A stretch of DNA of 64,000 nucleotides from Argentina anserina (GCF_933775445.1 NC_065873.1:8742001-8806000), one strand, 5' to 3'. Numbered from the stretch's first letter, positions 1 through 12,616 are shown. Program-made: numbers and translations. The notes: generated by a model not told the origin, from the letters alone.

Positions 1-279
1 AACAAATAATTACCTACATACTCGTATTTATCACTGATCTCCCAACTGCATATAGCCCGAGTACAAGCACTATTAAAGATCAAATCATCTACGGTACGGA
101 CTCTGTCACACAAAATTTTGAAATCCATCTAATGCCATCAAAGAGAAGACACAAAGAACCAATGCAGATTTAAATTCAACAACAACCACAGTACCACCAC
201 AACAGGACAAGTGCAACGAACCACAACTGAGGATTATACATTTTTAAACTAAAGTTTGATTTTCCACCTCCGAACTTAC

Positions 280-1580
280 CCTGATATTTGTTGGGCTATA
301 GTTCTGGCAGGTGACTGCATTATAGCCTGAAATTTATATCAAGCAAAGAATTAAAATATGAATAACAGACAGAAAAATTACGCAGCATTGATTTCGGTAA
401 AGTACAAATTGATTAATACTGTACTTGTGGTTTCTTTGAATAGGAACAAGCTCAGGTTTCATGATTAATATTAGAACATATGCCCCAAAAATTGTTTAGG
501 ATGAAAGATGGATGCAATTTAGCATATGGCATGAGTACAACTTATAGAATAAGTCGGAGGATCTGTTACTCTGATTTAAATTTTACAAAGATACAGATGA
601 GGGAGGTACCTTGCTTTGAAGATGTTCTGTGGACCCTAAGGTGGTAATAGTGGTTTGAGAAATACGAGCATGACTCAAGAGGCGTCTTAAAGAGCATGCC
701 ATCAGAAATCAGAAATTAAATGGATCGCCCTGCACCCTATCGCATGCAAAGTCAACATTAGATACAGAAGCGAAAATGATACTATAACAACTTCATTTTG
801 TAAATCTCAGTTACTTAAATTCTTAACCGCTTGAGTTTAGCTTTGGTTATACGACTATACGTTTATGCTGTTAGCAAATTTACTAATGAGTAACTAAAAA
901 AATCAATAAAATTTACAATACTGAACTGTCAAAATAAACAGGTTAAACATCACAGCAGCTCATTTGGTTGATGGTTTGATACCGGAACATACATAATCCT
1001 GCTTAAAAATATATCAATAGCAAAAAATAAATCACATTGTTCAGACTACCTGTGGATGAACTTGATGAACCTTTCCCAGTTTATCAAAGAGTGGAAAAGG
1101 TCCACCAACCTCAATAAGGACGAATATGAACAACAAAATCTCAAAGAGATAAATACAACAACAATTTGGGCACAAAAAAGGGAAGCTGCAAGATATTCCT
1201 ACAGCAAAACAGAAGTATAACCAAGAAACAGTACAGGATACGAGAAATCTCAGTGAAACCCACATATCTCAATCACGAACTTGAGCAACAAAATAGAACA
1301 GTGACTCAGTTCTGAAAGCAAAATCAATGTTTCCATCACTCATTCTCCTAAAGAGACACTGAGATTCCCAATATGAACGGATGATGAAATCAAAATCTCA
1401 TCTTTAACAAAAATAGAATCAGAGAGAATGAAACTCAAAAGGGGTTTATGGGTTTATAAACCCCATTAATTGAATGCCCGAACGAAAATCCAAAATGAGA
1501 ATGATTGGTCTTACCCCCGACAGCTGCACGGACAAGAACTAAGAGAAGTCGAGTGGTATCGCCTTCGGCCTATTCTCTGT
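280..1580 (-). CDS. 5' part of an unrecognised gene with mitochondrial-type N-terminus (partial at window edge)
   Basis: I infer this gene from splice structure. A minus-strand TATA motif (TTATAAAT) at 1612-1605 precedes a noncoding exon ending at 1515 with donor GGTAAGA. The next exon runs 729-610 after an AG acceptor and opens with ATG at 702. It encodes 31 residues, beginning MACSLRRLLSHARISQ, and ends in phase 0 at a GT donor. A third exon (326-280, acceptor TTTCAG, donor GGTAAGT) adds AIMQSPARTIAQQIS. The rest lies beyond base 1. The start, rich in Arg and Ser and without acidic residues for the first 25, resembles a mitochondrial presequence. I do not recognise the mature protein. Its first intron is homologous to the first intron of the neighbouring mS37 gene, although the coding parts differ. 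Splice sites are read by eye; an RNA gene or alternative start is possible. Confidence 0.5.
1041..1290 (-). repeat. intron segment homologous to the mS37 first intron
   Basis: On the minus strand this stretch shares a long, interrupted match with 5500-5195. Examples are CAAATTGTTG(T/C)TG(T/C)ATTT, then TTTTGTT(G/A)TTCATATTC(G/A)TCC, and further on GGTTC(A/T)TCAA. Each copy lies in the first intron of a minus-strand gene, downstream of a GGTAAGA donor. The pair is best read as a local duplication of promoter-proximal DNA. Confidence 0.7.
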
Positions 1581-1604
1581 GTGTTATGTTTTTGGTTAGT
1601 CCCG

Positions 1605-1612
1605 ATTTATAA
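1605..1612 (-). promoter_or_regulatory. TATA motif of the left-edge gene
   Basis: On the minus strand TTATAAAT lies about 30 bases before the likely start of the noncoding first exon that ends at 1515. Spacing and orientation fit a core promoter; there is no transcript evidence. Confidence 0.4.
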
Positions 1613-1613
1613 G

Positions 1614-2622
1614 TAGGTCCTCCTCTTATGTTTCATTTTCTCAAGTCTTTTTGTTTTTGTACTTGGTTTCCGTTCTGAAAGTTTTGTCATGTTCATCGCG
1701 ACTTGAATTTTGTTGCGGACTAATAATTAGCGGTGTTCCTAGCATTCCATTTACATTAACTTGGCCTAAAAATTTTGTTTTGTAGTTTGTTATACTTTAT
1801 AAAAAAAAATAGAATTTTTTTGAGATACTTCAAAGTTCAAACTAGAAGGGAAGTGGTTCCTTATAAATTCCAAAGGTAGTCATTCGGAGCCTTCATGGCT
1901 TCATTTGTTCTGTCACCATGAATTTCTAGTTATGTCAATTTTTCATGTAATAGTAACTATGTTGGTGAACTATAGCGGATAACTCATCCACAACCAATTG
2001 TAACTATCTGATATTACTGAAGCCTATAACTATCAAGTTTAGTGTCAACCATATAATATCATCCTTCAAAGAGAATAACTAGATTATACAGATTGTATAA
2101 ACTTAAGGATAGCATAACAAACACACAAATGCTTTTAGTTTTGATAGATTAGCTGTTAGTTGCATTAGAAATTGTTCTTTGTAACCTATTTCTCTGATCT
2201 AATAATAAATAAATAAAAACAAGCATAAGAGAGTTCAGGTTGTCAAGGTGGAACCATCAAATGTGTTACAATGAGTTAAGAAGATGCATCAGGGTTTCTA
2301 ACATTTGATATAACCAATGTTAACAGAAATCCTAACTTTTCTTACAGATTACGAGGACCACGAGTTCAAGTGACCATAAAGATCCAGAACTTAAATCTTC
2401 ACTCAACCAAGTACCAAGTCAAAGACTGGTATACATATTATTACAAAATTCGTTGAAACATAACTCTATAAATACAATTGTTGAAATAATACATCCACAA
2501 TTTCTCAAAATGGAGCATTGTAGATTGCAGCAATAAAACAGCTTCCCAAACTTATCATCTGCCACCCGATAATCCTTTGATTCAGACCTTAATTTTAAGT
2601 TTTTTACCCTACCAGACACTGA
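1614..2622. other. intergenic spacer
   Basis: This roughly 1-kb stretch lies between the 3' end of the mS37 gene and the promoter of the left-edge gene. I see no coding exon, RNA gene or transposon end. The ORFs here are short and lack codon or domain support. Confidence 0.5.
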
Positions 2623-5600
2623 TTACTTCCTTCCTCTGCTTAGCCTCTGCAAGTGGTAATTAATGCTTCCCATTGACTTGTTTTTCTGGCTCTGTAACAA
2701 AGGAAACAGAGATTTTAGCAAGTCTTCCATGAATATTTGCTAGTTGAAGAAATGGACATGTTTTAAGCCTAACCAAAAATGATAAGGAAAAGAGGAGAAG
2801 AAACTGCGAACATTCTGAATTCACAACACAGGAAATCTATAATGTACCTGAGATTCCATGCAAGTACCCAGAAGATCCTTCTGCCTTACACACTTCTCAT
2901 CACAGTTGCTATTAAGAGCCAAGCAACTGAGAAATGTAACCATTTCCTTCATGCAAGGTTTGTGAAAAGCACCAAATTTCTTTGGATTAATGTATATCGA
3001 ACCTGCTTTGCGACCCATTCTGTGATTCACACAACTAAGTGAGAAAGCGAGAAGTGAAGGCTTGACCAGTTACTGAAATAAACATCAGAAACACAATCTC
3101 AAGGGAAATACAACTACAGTAAAAAGGAAACACTGGACATTCATCTGAAACGATGAGCTATCTTCAGTATAGCACCACATCACTTCTGGATAATGAAGTA
3201 TACAAAATTATTCAAATTAAGCTAATACAAACATGCCAAGTAAGCCATTTCTGCTCCCTGACTCTGCTATGTTTGAACTCAATACGTAACGAGCATTGAA
3301 TGTTAGTTTAGAAAGTAATTTTAGCAACATTTACTGATCTATACTTTTGCTAAAGTCTAAAACCATTACTGATTACAAAGTCTTATAAAAATGGAATTAT
3401 TCTCCATCGTCCAAACTCCAAAACCACTGTACAATTGGGATGCTAAATTTGCCAAGAATTTATTACTCTAATACAGGCATAAAAGAGGGTTTCTATGAGC
3501 TAGAACTAACTTATACCAGAGCCCAGGCAAGGGCTACAAGAAGTTAGATTCTCAATTGTCTTGACCCTAAGACGCGCTATTACATTCACTTCTATGAAAG
3601 AGTTGGTCACCAAAACTCTTCAATCAAAAACATATATAACTAGTTCATCAGCCCCAGCTTTCCTGCAGGTTTCTTGTCAAAGTATAAATGCCTAGCAGGT
3701 TTCACTGTGATTGACATATTTCCAATTGGAGTAGCAAACATTAAACTACTTTCCTCTTTACTTCAATTCTTAAATTGATACATGCATGTCTCTAAGATCT
3801 TACTCATTCCAGTGTCATCATTATGTAGCACAATACGACATGGAGTTGGAGGTATCTAACACATTAGTTTGTTCAAAACGGAGAAGGGATAAGGCAGTCA
3901 ATAAGAATTTCCATCAAAGTCAATCATCCCAATAATCCTAAATGGATCAGAAGCCAAGAACACATTATTTTGTCAGATGGTGCCTAATCTCTTCTTAGTT
4001 TCATAAGAAACTCTTCCATCTTTGAAAATTGAAAAGGTGATTCCAAATGTTTATGTATCACAAAGACAAATTTATTCAAAATCAAAACCATCAATTTTAC
4101 TTTCACACTATTGGTACAATTCACTACTGTCTGAGTGTCTGGTATGTAGTACAGATATGAAGGAAGGGAATGTCAGATAGAGAATGATTTTCATGTAGGG
4201 TGGCAATCAAGCAGTTTCATAATCACCATTTAACACTGGTTTCTATTGGAGAAGGAATCACAGAAGAAAAATGACTTAATATTTTCCTCGAGGCCCACCA
4301 AAGTGTTTGATTTACAGTTGATTGGAGAGAAAGTATGTCCAAAATTAACAAAAGGTCCAAAATCATATACCACCTTACTTCTCTAACATAATCAAACAGG
4401 CACTAAAGAAAATAAACATTCCTTTCAATTCCATTCTTATATTTTGCTCCTTTTCTTTCACCAAAAGATTTTTACTTCAAACAGATGATATACACTCAAC
4501 CCAATTTGAATATTACTTCCCAATTATCCTTTGAAAACACAACAATGAACTATTGAGAACTGAGGAGTAGCACCACCAATTCAAACTTCCTTTCAATTGA
4601 TAGCTATAGCTTTCATTTGATGCTAAACTCACATTTCTAACACTCAACGTAAAAACCTAAAAAAATTCATTCTTTCTCACCCTTTTTCCGTTTCTTTTTA
4701 TCAACGAAATTAAATAAATATTCAGATCAGATGGCACAGAGTTGAACACTTCAACAAGAAAAAAAAGAGCAAAAAAACCCATAGTGCTTGAAGCAGAATC
4801 AAACCCAGAAACCCAAAGTTCGCCCCAACAGACCCAGACCTACAAATCAAACAAAACAATCAAAAGCATTGAAATTGGAAGCAGAAAGAAAGAAAACAGC
4901 GCACCATGTAGATACTGATCATTCTTGGCTTCAGTTTTGTATCAAATACATAGAAAGACAATCCTACAATAACATTGGCCACAACAATGAATAATATATT
5001 TGCTTATAAATTTTTCTATTTACTGACCACGACTCATCTAAATCATGAAAAACCCTACACCCCTGGCTTCCCATCATCAGCTCATCAGCTGTATCATCAT
5101 CAATAACCTAAAGATAAGATGTACTTCGTGCACGGATGTCTAGCATCAACTTTATAATAATATGAGAGTAAATAAAAATCCCATTTTTCCAGATTATAGA
5201 CGGAAAAAATTGAAGAACCTTTTGCCCAGTATCAACAAGTGACAGTCTACATGATTCCTACCATTGGGGATGAATATGAATAACAAAACTTCTACAGAGA
5301 AATGCAGCAACAATTTGTACAAACACCCAATCACGTACAAAGGAAATAGACTGCCAAATTCCCTATTAGCAAACCAAGAATCATAACAGCCCATGCCTAA
5401 GAATTCACTCCATTCACAACTCGCTTCTAATCTCACAAAGCTAACTTGAGATTGCATAAGCTGACTTAAGATGCATTTATATGGTTGTTGCCAACATAAG
5501 TTCATCAAGCAAAATCAAAGTCAAAGTGATTAGAGATTACATACAGCTTTGAATACCCAAATGGGATCTTACCCGATTGCTGCTGCCCGGAGATCGCCGT

Positions 5601-5720
5601 CGGCTCCCAAATTCTAACCCAAGTTTTTATGTGCCCGCCCATCGATTTCAATTTTACTGAAGCGGCACGCGGCGAGCGCAGAACCCGGCACGTGGAATTC
5701 CTGCGGGTTTCACTGAACCT
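2623..5720 (-). CDS. mS37: twin CX9C protein, mitochondrial small-ribosomal-subunit mS37 (MRP10/CHCHD1 type)
   Basis: Coding exons are 3018-2848 (57 codons, phase 0, donor CAG|GTACAT) and 2691-2623 (22 codons plus stop, acceptor TTACAG), giving 79 residues. The protein starts MGRKAGSIYINPKKFGAF. It has two CX9C motifs, C22-X9-C32 and C43-X9-C53, which mark a CHCH fold oxidised by the Mia40 relay in the mitochondrial intermembrane space. The basic tail SINYHLQRLSRGRK matches what I recall of plant mS37 proteins, which sit in the mitoribosome small subunit. A noncoding first exon lies at about 5720-5573 (donor GGTAAGA), so most of the span is a 5'UTR intron; the acceptor just before the ATG (CACAG) is inferred. 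The gene diverges from RMD5 across a short shared promoter. Length and both Cys pairs are intact, so it is probably functional. Confidence 0.85.
5195..5500 (-). repeat. second copy of the duplicated intron segment (mS37 intron 1)
   Basis: Partner of 1041-1290, in the same orientation and the same position relative to the first donor site. It lies about 4.2 kb away and has diverged by substitutions and small indels, so the duplication is old. Confidence 0.7.
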
Positions 5721-5775
5721 TGATTCACACGTGCGCCACTCATATATATATAAATAACACAAACTCGCACGCTCG
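5720..5775. promoter_or_regulatory. divergent promoter between mS37 and RMD5
   Basis: A TATATATATATAAATA run at 5742-5755 lies between the noncoding first exon of the minus-strand mS37 gene and that of the plus-strand RMD5 gene. The same AT run can be read as a TATA element in both directions. First exons of the two genes are separated by only about 50 bases, so the core promoter is probably shared. Start sites are inferred. Confidence 0.45.
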
Positions 5776-5862
5776 CCCTTCTCTTTTGTTCTTCTTCGGA
5801 TTCAGATATCTGGACTCCTCCTCCTCCTCCTCCTGCTCCTCCAGAATCGCGATCGAATTCCG
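5770..5862 (+). other. RMD5: noncoding first exon of RMD5 (5'UTR)
   Basis: The CT-rich leader contains (CTC)n repeats at about 5815-5840 and ends at 5862 with donor CCG|GTAATC. The matching acceptor CTTACAG ends at 7518, leaving 21 noncoding bases before the ATG at 7540. The 1.66-kb intron between holds no supported exon. Confidence 0.6.
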
Positions 5863-7539
5863 GTAATCTTGTCGTTCTTGTTCGACTTAGCTCTCTGCCA
5901 ATTCAGATTCCCGATTCCAAAATCCTTTTTTTATTTATACATATGACGTCATTCACAATTATTGTCATCAAGTTCTGTTCGTGTTTTACCTTAGCAACAC
6001 AAAGATTGGATTTTTTTTTTATCTTAGTTTAAGCAACTTGTTAGTTAGCAGCTAATTTTGATTGGTTTTTTTTTTTTGCATCATAATTTTTGCGATTTTG
6101 TTTTTTGATATTTTGTTTTATCCCATGTTTGTCGAGAACACCTGTGAGTTGATGATTGTTGACTCTGATTTGGAGACTTGGCATTGTGATTACTGTGTTG
6201 ATCAAAATCTAAACTTGGATATAAGTTTTTTATGCTGTGCTGAACTTGAGTGATATCTTGGTGTGTTGTTTTCAAGGATAATTTATTGCCATTTAGGCAC
6301 TGTTGGAGCAACAGAGGTGTGGTATTCTTGCTTTTGCCTTTAGTTTATTAGGCGTGTTTGAGACAGTTTTGGTTGCTTCTGTGGTGTCTGGAATTTTAGG
6401 GAGAATACGGATTGTATTTGAACTTGTTACTTTACTTTGTGTGTTCTTATGATCTTTTTCTTGTAGCATTTGAGTCTTTATTCCTTATTTTGGGGTTTCT
6501 AGAATTGATTTCCTTTCAATCATGCCAGACTGTGCACCACACCAGTATCAAGAGAAGATTTTCAGTGAACTAAACGGATCCAAGGTGTTGTTCTGCTTGT
6601 GTGTGATTCCCATAAAAGCCAAGATGAATGTTTATGTCACCTCAAAGTTAAGCACATAAAGTGTCCTAAGCATTTCTCTCTACGGAAATTAGATTTCTTA
6701 TACTCAATTTTCTATCTATATATCTTACACATCAAAAAGCTCCTGAAATCTAGTTAGTTCATGTTCCTGCAAATTATATATTCACACACACATTTCCGAA
6801 GACGTTGATGCAGACCTGCACTCTGTTCAAGATGGGTGGCTCTCATGTGCATGTCACCTCAAAGTTAAACATGAAACAATGCATTCATTGATCCAAATGC
6901 CACCCTGCTTCCTCCCTTTCCTTGTTGGGTTCTGATTGCTTTGGGATAGTCCATAACAGATAACAACAAGTGCTATGTATATTGACTTGTATTCTATGGA
7001 CAAATGTCTAGAAATTAAGCTCAACAAATGGATATACTTATGTGTGGAAAAACTTGAGTTTTGCTTCTGAAATTGTCAATTCTGAGCTAGGGGATACATA
7101 ATAACCAAGTTATGGACTTGGAATCCCTATCTGCCATATGAAAAGTCCTAGACGCCCAAGGCTTAGCTAGGTAAAGGTCAAGTTGACCTTTACTGGCCTT
7201 GCTTAAAGCTACTTTTGACCAATGAACCTAATCATGTATTTTTGTTATATTTTCTCCTTATGTAAGGTGGCACAAATAAAGACTAGTTAGTTAGGATATA
7301 TGATTTATGTGCGAAAATTTTCTTCTGATATATTTTCATTGATGATATAGTTTTGCACTACTTTCTATGACTTGCGGATTTCCTTGAGCAAATTTCTGTT
7401 AAACTATATAAATTATAATTCTCTGATACGTACATTCAAGAAATTGAAATTGCATATCTTATTTTCTTGCTGCTCGTTGTGAAGTTGAAGAATCGATTGC
7501 CTTGTCACTTTCTTACAGGGCTTGCACTGATATAGGAAT

Positions 7540-8718
7540 ATGGAGCTAAATTCCATCAAAGATGCATATGACCGTGTTGTTAAGAAGCAAAAGCTATCTG
7601 CTTCTAAATCCCAAGAAGTGATTCACCAAGTTGGTCGTGAAATTGAACAAGCACTGACACAGATCCTTTCAGCTCAAGATTCTTCTGCTCCTGTTGATCA
7701 AAAATCCATCCTTGCAGAGCTTAAACTCAAGCTCAGTGCAATTGGTCCAGTCCAGCTGTTAGAAGGGTCACATAAGGAATTGAACTTAAACCTCAGCAAG
7801 TACACTAAACTCCTTGAAAGGTCCTTGAATCCAGACATATCAAAGGCATACAGAGATGTTGACTTTGACTACCACATTGTGAATCAGCTCATTGCTAATC
7901 ATTTTTACCGTCAAGGCTTATTTGATGTGGGAGATGGGATGATAGAAGAGGCTGGAGAACCAGAATTAGCCATTGTAAAATCTCAGTTCTCAGTAATGCA
8001 TCAATTACTGGAGGCTATGAAGGTTAAGAATATTGAGCCTGCTCTAAACTGGATCCGTGCTAACCGTGAACAACTGAATCATGATGGTTTAAATCTTGAG
8101 CTGAAACTCCATACTTTGCAGTTTGTGGAGATTATACAATATGGGAATCGAGGTGATGCACTTAAATATGCCCAGACTCAACTTACTCCTTTTGCTTCTC
8201 CTGCCTCCCCTCACAAGGATGAGGTATTGAAGCTCATGGTGAAGCTCATGGGTTGCCTTTTATATCCACGACGGCTTGAAAACTCACCTTATTCTGAGTT
8301 TACATCTCCAACCCATTGGGAGAAGGCGATGGAGGATCTAACAGGGCTGTTCTGCAGTCTTCTGGCACAGTCCTATAACAGCCCATTGAGTATGACGATG
8401 GCGGTGGGATTTGAAGGTTTGCCGACGCTCTTAAAGCTGGCAAATGTAATGGCTGCGAAGAAGCAGGAGTGGCAAGCAATGAAACAATTACCAGTGCCCG
8501 TGGAGCTGGGAAAGGAGTTTCAGTTCCATTCTATATTTGTCTGTCCTGTGAGTAGAGATCAAGGCAGTGAGGAGAATCCACCAATGTTGATGCCGTGTTT
8601 GCATGTTCTTTGCAAGCAGTCTATCATGAAGCTGTCGAAGAGTAGCACCCGGATATTTAAATGCCCATATTGCCCCGCAGAAGCTTCGGTTTCTCAGTGC
8701 AGACAGCTGCATTTCTGA
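7540..8718 (+). CDS. RMD5: RMD5/GID2-type E3 ubiquitin ligase subunit (LisH-CTLH-CRA-RING)
   Basis: An intact 392-residue protein in one coding exon, the usual size for plant RMD5 homologues. The order is an N-terminal helical region; a LisH motif near 113-145 (DFDYHIVNQLIANHFYRQGL); CTLH and CRA helices near 150-300, with a marked run at LNWIRANREQL; and a C-terminal degenerate RING. The RING keeps C335, C353, H355, C358, C375 and C378 but lacks some classical zinc ligands, as in yeast Rmd5/Gid2 and animal MAEA/RMND5. In this family the protein pairs with a second RING subunit in the GID/CTLH complex and ubiquitinates target proteins. The start is the first ATG after the 5'UTR intron. Regulation is probably through the promoter shared with mS37. 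I see no defect; identification is by family resemblance. Confidence 0.93.
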   Translation: MELNSIKDAYDRVVKKQKLSASKSQEVIHQVGREIEQALTQILSAQDSSAPVDQKSILAELKLKLSAIGPVQLLEGSHKELNLNLSKYTKLLERSLNPDISKAYRDVDFDYHIVNQLIANHFYRQGLFDVGDGMIEEAGEPELAIVKSQFSVMHQLLEAMKVKNIEPALNWIRANREQLNHDGLNLELKLHTLQFVEIIQYGNRGDALKYAQTQLTPFASPASPHKDEVLKLMVKLMGCLLYPRRLENSPYSEFTSPTHWEKAMEDLTGLFCSLLAQSYNSPLSMTMAVGFEGLPTLLKLANVMAAKKQEWQAMKQLPVPVELGKEFQFHSIFVCPVSRDQGSEENPPMLMPCLHVLCKQSIMKLSKSSTRIFKCPYCPAEASVSQCRQLHF

Positions 8719-11035
8719 TGGTCATCTCTGATCCAATGATCAATGTGGATCAATGTGTTATTATATACTTTGTATATAGACATTCCTTCCAGATTCGTTG
8801 TTTAATTGTTTAAGTGCCTATAGTTTGCATAAAGTTTGAACAAACATTTTTTTTTAATCTCATTAAAAGCGTTGGTGTAGACCTATAATCTATGTCATGT
8901 AAATAAGCAATAGGTTCCCCAAGTCGATGGGTTCTTCAACATCACTCAAGGAAAGCTTGGATGCAAGACGAGTAGTCATGTTGGCTGGGGCAACCTAGTC
9001 GCAGAGCATGAAAGAGACCTCTCAAGTCGCGATATAAACTAAGGACAAGTAATCACAAACTCTCTCATTCAGTGGTAAACCAATTCAATTAGTATTTTGA
9101 CATAATGCATCAATGAGAATTCAATAGTTCAATGCTGATGCGAACAACCATGGGCATCGATACAATGTTCAGACCGAATGCTGAGCTACCTCACCATGAT
9201 GGAGGTATGCATACATCTCAAATTCTCAATAGGAGGACACACTCATATGTCCGCAAACTTTCAGAATAGGCAATTTCTCTCTAGCATTGCACATCTATCA
9301 ATAACATTTATATAATGAGAGGAGATTTCGTAACTATATTGAAATAAGTTGGTCACCAAGCAATATCTTTCTGGAATCTCTTGGGGCTAATAAATGTATA
9401 AATAATGTGTTAACAACTCTCTACAATAAGGGCAACGTCTTACATGCTCAAACTATTGGTACTTTAACGTATTGAAAATATAATGATTGTTAGTTATTAT
9501 TAAAAGTTTAAATGTAACGGTTGAAACTGAAGTCAACATGGCAGAGTATCAAAAACTATGAGTATAGAATAACTTTTGCTACAATAAGGTATTTTAATGA
9601 CTCTAGAACAAGACCTACAGTTTTCACTCAGAAAAGGTGTCGAAAGTTAGCATAGAGGAGAAGACTACAGCTGTGAGCTGATGAGTGCAAAGTGTTTGAT
9701 TATTCAACTAGCCACAAATAACATCCTTTCTAGGTATGTCCAAGGCTGTCTTAAACATTCTAAGGGCCCAGTGTGAAAATTTATGATGCGACCCTCATTA
9801 GTTTACTCTTATGTGAAACTTACACTTCAACAAACCCATAATATAGCATCAACTATAAATTCTAACAAGGAATGCATGATCAGTTATCCTTCATTAGATA
9901 AACCCATTATAACGTTTATATATTCAATACAAGTGTAAAACTTATAATAAAAAATAAAAATGCATTTGATCTTAAGATAATTACAATGATTCAAAATTAT
10001 GGCTCAGATGAGAGATGGCTTAGATGAGATGAGTATTAAGAAAGGGAGAGGTAGACATAGCAAAAAAGAGATAGAATTAATAGTCCCTATTCATATGTTT
10101 AATTAAAAGGAAAATTATAAATTACTACTAAGTAACAACTTAAATTACAAAAAATATCAATCAGTTTTTCCCAATTATAAGATGGATGTCTCATTTAACT
10201 GGAAATTAGAAAATAGTTAATAAGATTTAAATAAAATTAGAAAAAATTCATGTTGTTAATTATTATTTTTAGTCTGTTTTGCCATTTTTTACACTCTTCT
10301 TTCATTTTACAAGTTCTAATTGAATTTCTTAGCTCATGAATCTCATCTCCTTCATTTTTTGAATTCTAATTTCTTCTCTGTTGCTCTCATCCGCCAACTA
10401 TGTCATTTTGATTCACCGTCGTTCGAGATTTTGCTAGCTTCGGCCGTCGTCGCCACCGTTCGAGGTCCTGTTAGGTTCGCCATTGTTCGAGGTTTCTCCA
10501 AGTTTGCCAGCTTCACTATCGTTAATTCAGGTATTATCGCCGACAATTCGTTTCGTTTCAATCCAATTCTTAATTGAGTTGTTTGTTCTAGCTTCCTCAT
10601 TTCATTATGTATTTGTGCATTTGTGTTTTTTTTTTTTGAAATTGAAATTGGGCTTGTTGCTAGATTAAGTTTGGTGTGTTGTTTTTACTTTCAAATTTTT
10701 ACTATTATTGGATTTGATTTTGTTGTTTTGAATTTGGATAATCTATGATGACAGTGCACATTTACAGTAGCGTATACTTGTTTGGATCTTGAATAATATA
10801 TTTTTCTTCATAAATGATTATATGGAATTTGAATACTACATTAGCTTGTGTTAATCTCTGACTTTATTAATCTCAAAATTTTGAGTGATAAAAATGAGTT
10901 TTGGGAGATTTTTTTTTGAATTGTGCATTTGATTGTCAATGTGATAGTCACAATGCATGTCACACTAGTAGTCATAGTGTGTGTCACAACGGTATTTTGA
11001 TATGTAGTCACATTGATATTTATACTTTTCTGTTT
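8719..11035. other. 3' flank of RMD5 and AT-rich spacer
   Basis: No gene can be supported here. The ORF at 10320-10577 lies in a T-rich leader-like stretch with no domain. It could belong to the 5' end of the decayed MULE that follows, but no terminal repeat or TSD is visible. Confidence 0.4.
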
Positions 11036-11039
11036 TACT

Positions 11040-12430
11040 TTTGCAGTTGATAATGAACTCTATTTACACAGCAACGCTTGCATGTTGTGGTAAGGGAGCA
11101 ACGGTTTTTTTTTCAGATAATAATATATATATTTTATATTTGTGAGCACGTTAGAGTTCATCCCGATGTTATTGTATATCAGTTAGAAAATGAAGTTGAT
11201 ATGAAGATGCCTTTTAGAATTTTAGCACGTCATAGTTTAGACTAGATTTGTAGATGTTGATGTTTTTCCTATTGATATGGAGTTTGTTGTTTCATGAAGT
11301 GTGGTTAGCAATAATATTAGTGATTTGCTTGAGAAGAATCAACATTTGGGTCGAAAGACATATTACACTCAAGGGTGGGATACTCTTATTCAATTTGTTG
11401 GACAAGTTTTTGAGGGTGGGGTGGGTGGATGAATGTAGATTGTAATTGATGATGTATGCGGTGTAGGTTAATTTCAAAATTGATTTGGCGAGGAATAATA
11501 AACAAATTGTTGTCACTTCTTATGGCAAGAAATTGTTTGATGGTTGTGACTGGTTTGTGAATGAGCATCATTGTGCAGGTGATGTTGATGTTTATTACAA
11601 TTACATCTACAAGCAACTCTAGTGTTTTAGGTTCGGTTAGTTATTTTTGCCATTTTTCCAAATTGTGTTATTACATAAGAAGCTACAACATCATTTACAT
11701 AAAATTATTTGTTTATGTTTAAGGAGGTTCAACGATTGTTTTTATATTAGGAAGTTGGTGAATTAGCACAAATATCATGATGTTGTTCGTCTTCATAAGA
11801 GTAGGAATCAAGGATCGAAGATCATAAATACTATGTTTGACAAGTTTCGTAAGAATTCTAACAAGACGGCTGTAGATAAGTGTTTGAGTCTAACTATAGT
11901 TTAGGAGTTATGTATTGTACAACTTGTTATGCTAAAGAATTTGCAAGGATATTGTGACTGGTGATGAAGCAGAACCTTATTCCATAGTTATTATGGTTTT
12001 GTCAGAAAACTGTAAATCCCAACCCTGACTCTCAAATGGCTATAGAGATTTGTAGTGAAACAAAAAGGTGTCGTTGTATGCTTGTTTCCTATTCCGCTTG
12101 GATGAGGAGTTTTCAGGCTTGCTAAACTCTTTTGTTCATTGATGCTACATTCATCACCAATAAATATCAAAGTCAGCTTATTGTTGCAACTGCGAAGGAT
12201 GAAAATAACAATACTTGCTCTCTAACTGATATTTTGTGACGGTTGATGTGTGTCGTTTTGTGCATTTTTTTTTCTATACTGGTAGTGTGGCCAGTAGTGT
12301 GATTGCTTGTGTGACTCATTTTGTTGGGTTCTTTGACTGTTTAATGGTTTTTTTCCAGGTATATACCCTATAGCTTATGTCATTGTTGATTTTGAACCCA
12401 AGAGCAATTGAAGATTCTTCCTTGAGTTTT
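11040..12430 (+). pseudogene. decayed MuDR-type (MULE) transposase, older family
   Basis: Interrupted plus-strand reading frames show fragments of a Mutator transposase. Near 12125-12230 the frame reads LLFIDATFITNKYQSQLIVA, the core around the first catalytic Asp in MULE transposases. At 12358-12430 GIYPIAYVIVDFEPKSN matches the next strand and helix of that domain. Upstream fragments (11254-11620, 11760-11990) look like its N-terminal part but are full of stops. The sequence is not closely related to the two FAR1-type transposases elsewhere in the window. No ends or TSD were found. An hAT element at 12617 lies just downstream and may have split it. Not functional. Confidence 0.6.
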
Positions 12431-12616
12431 TGTCTGTTCAGTTCGTGAATACCACACCGAAAGGTCACCTCCATTTTCTGATTGAAATAATGGGCTTCTT
12501 GCTGCATATCCACAAGTGTTCCCTTAAAATCCTCCATTTTTATTTTACGCAGCTGATTGATCCCAATTACTGAGTCAAATGCAAGATCAAATTTTAAGAT
12601 TATGATCATTAGACGA

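Noticed and set aside
10320..10577. 85-codon ORF with hydrophobic runs
   Set aside because: T-rich leader-like DNA, no domain, and an opposite-strand ORF of equal size.
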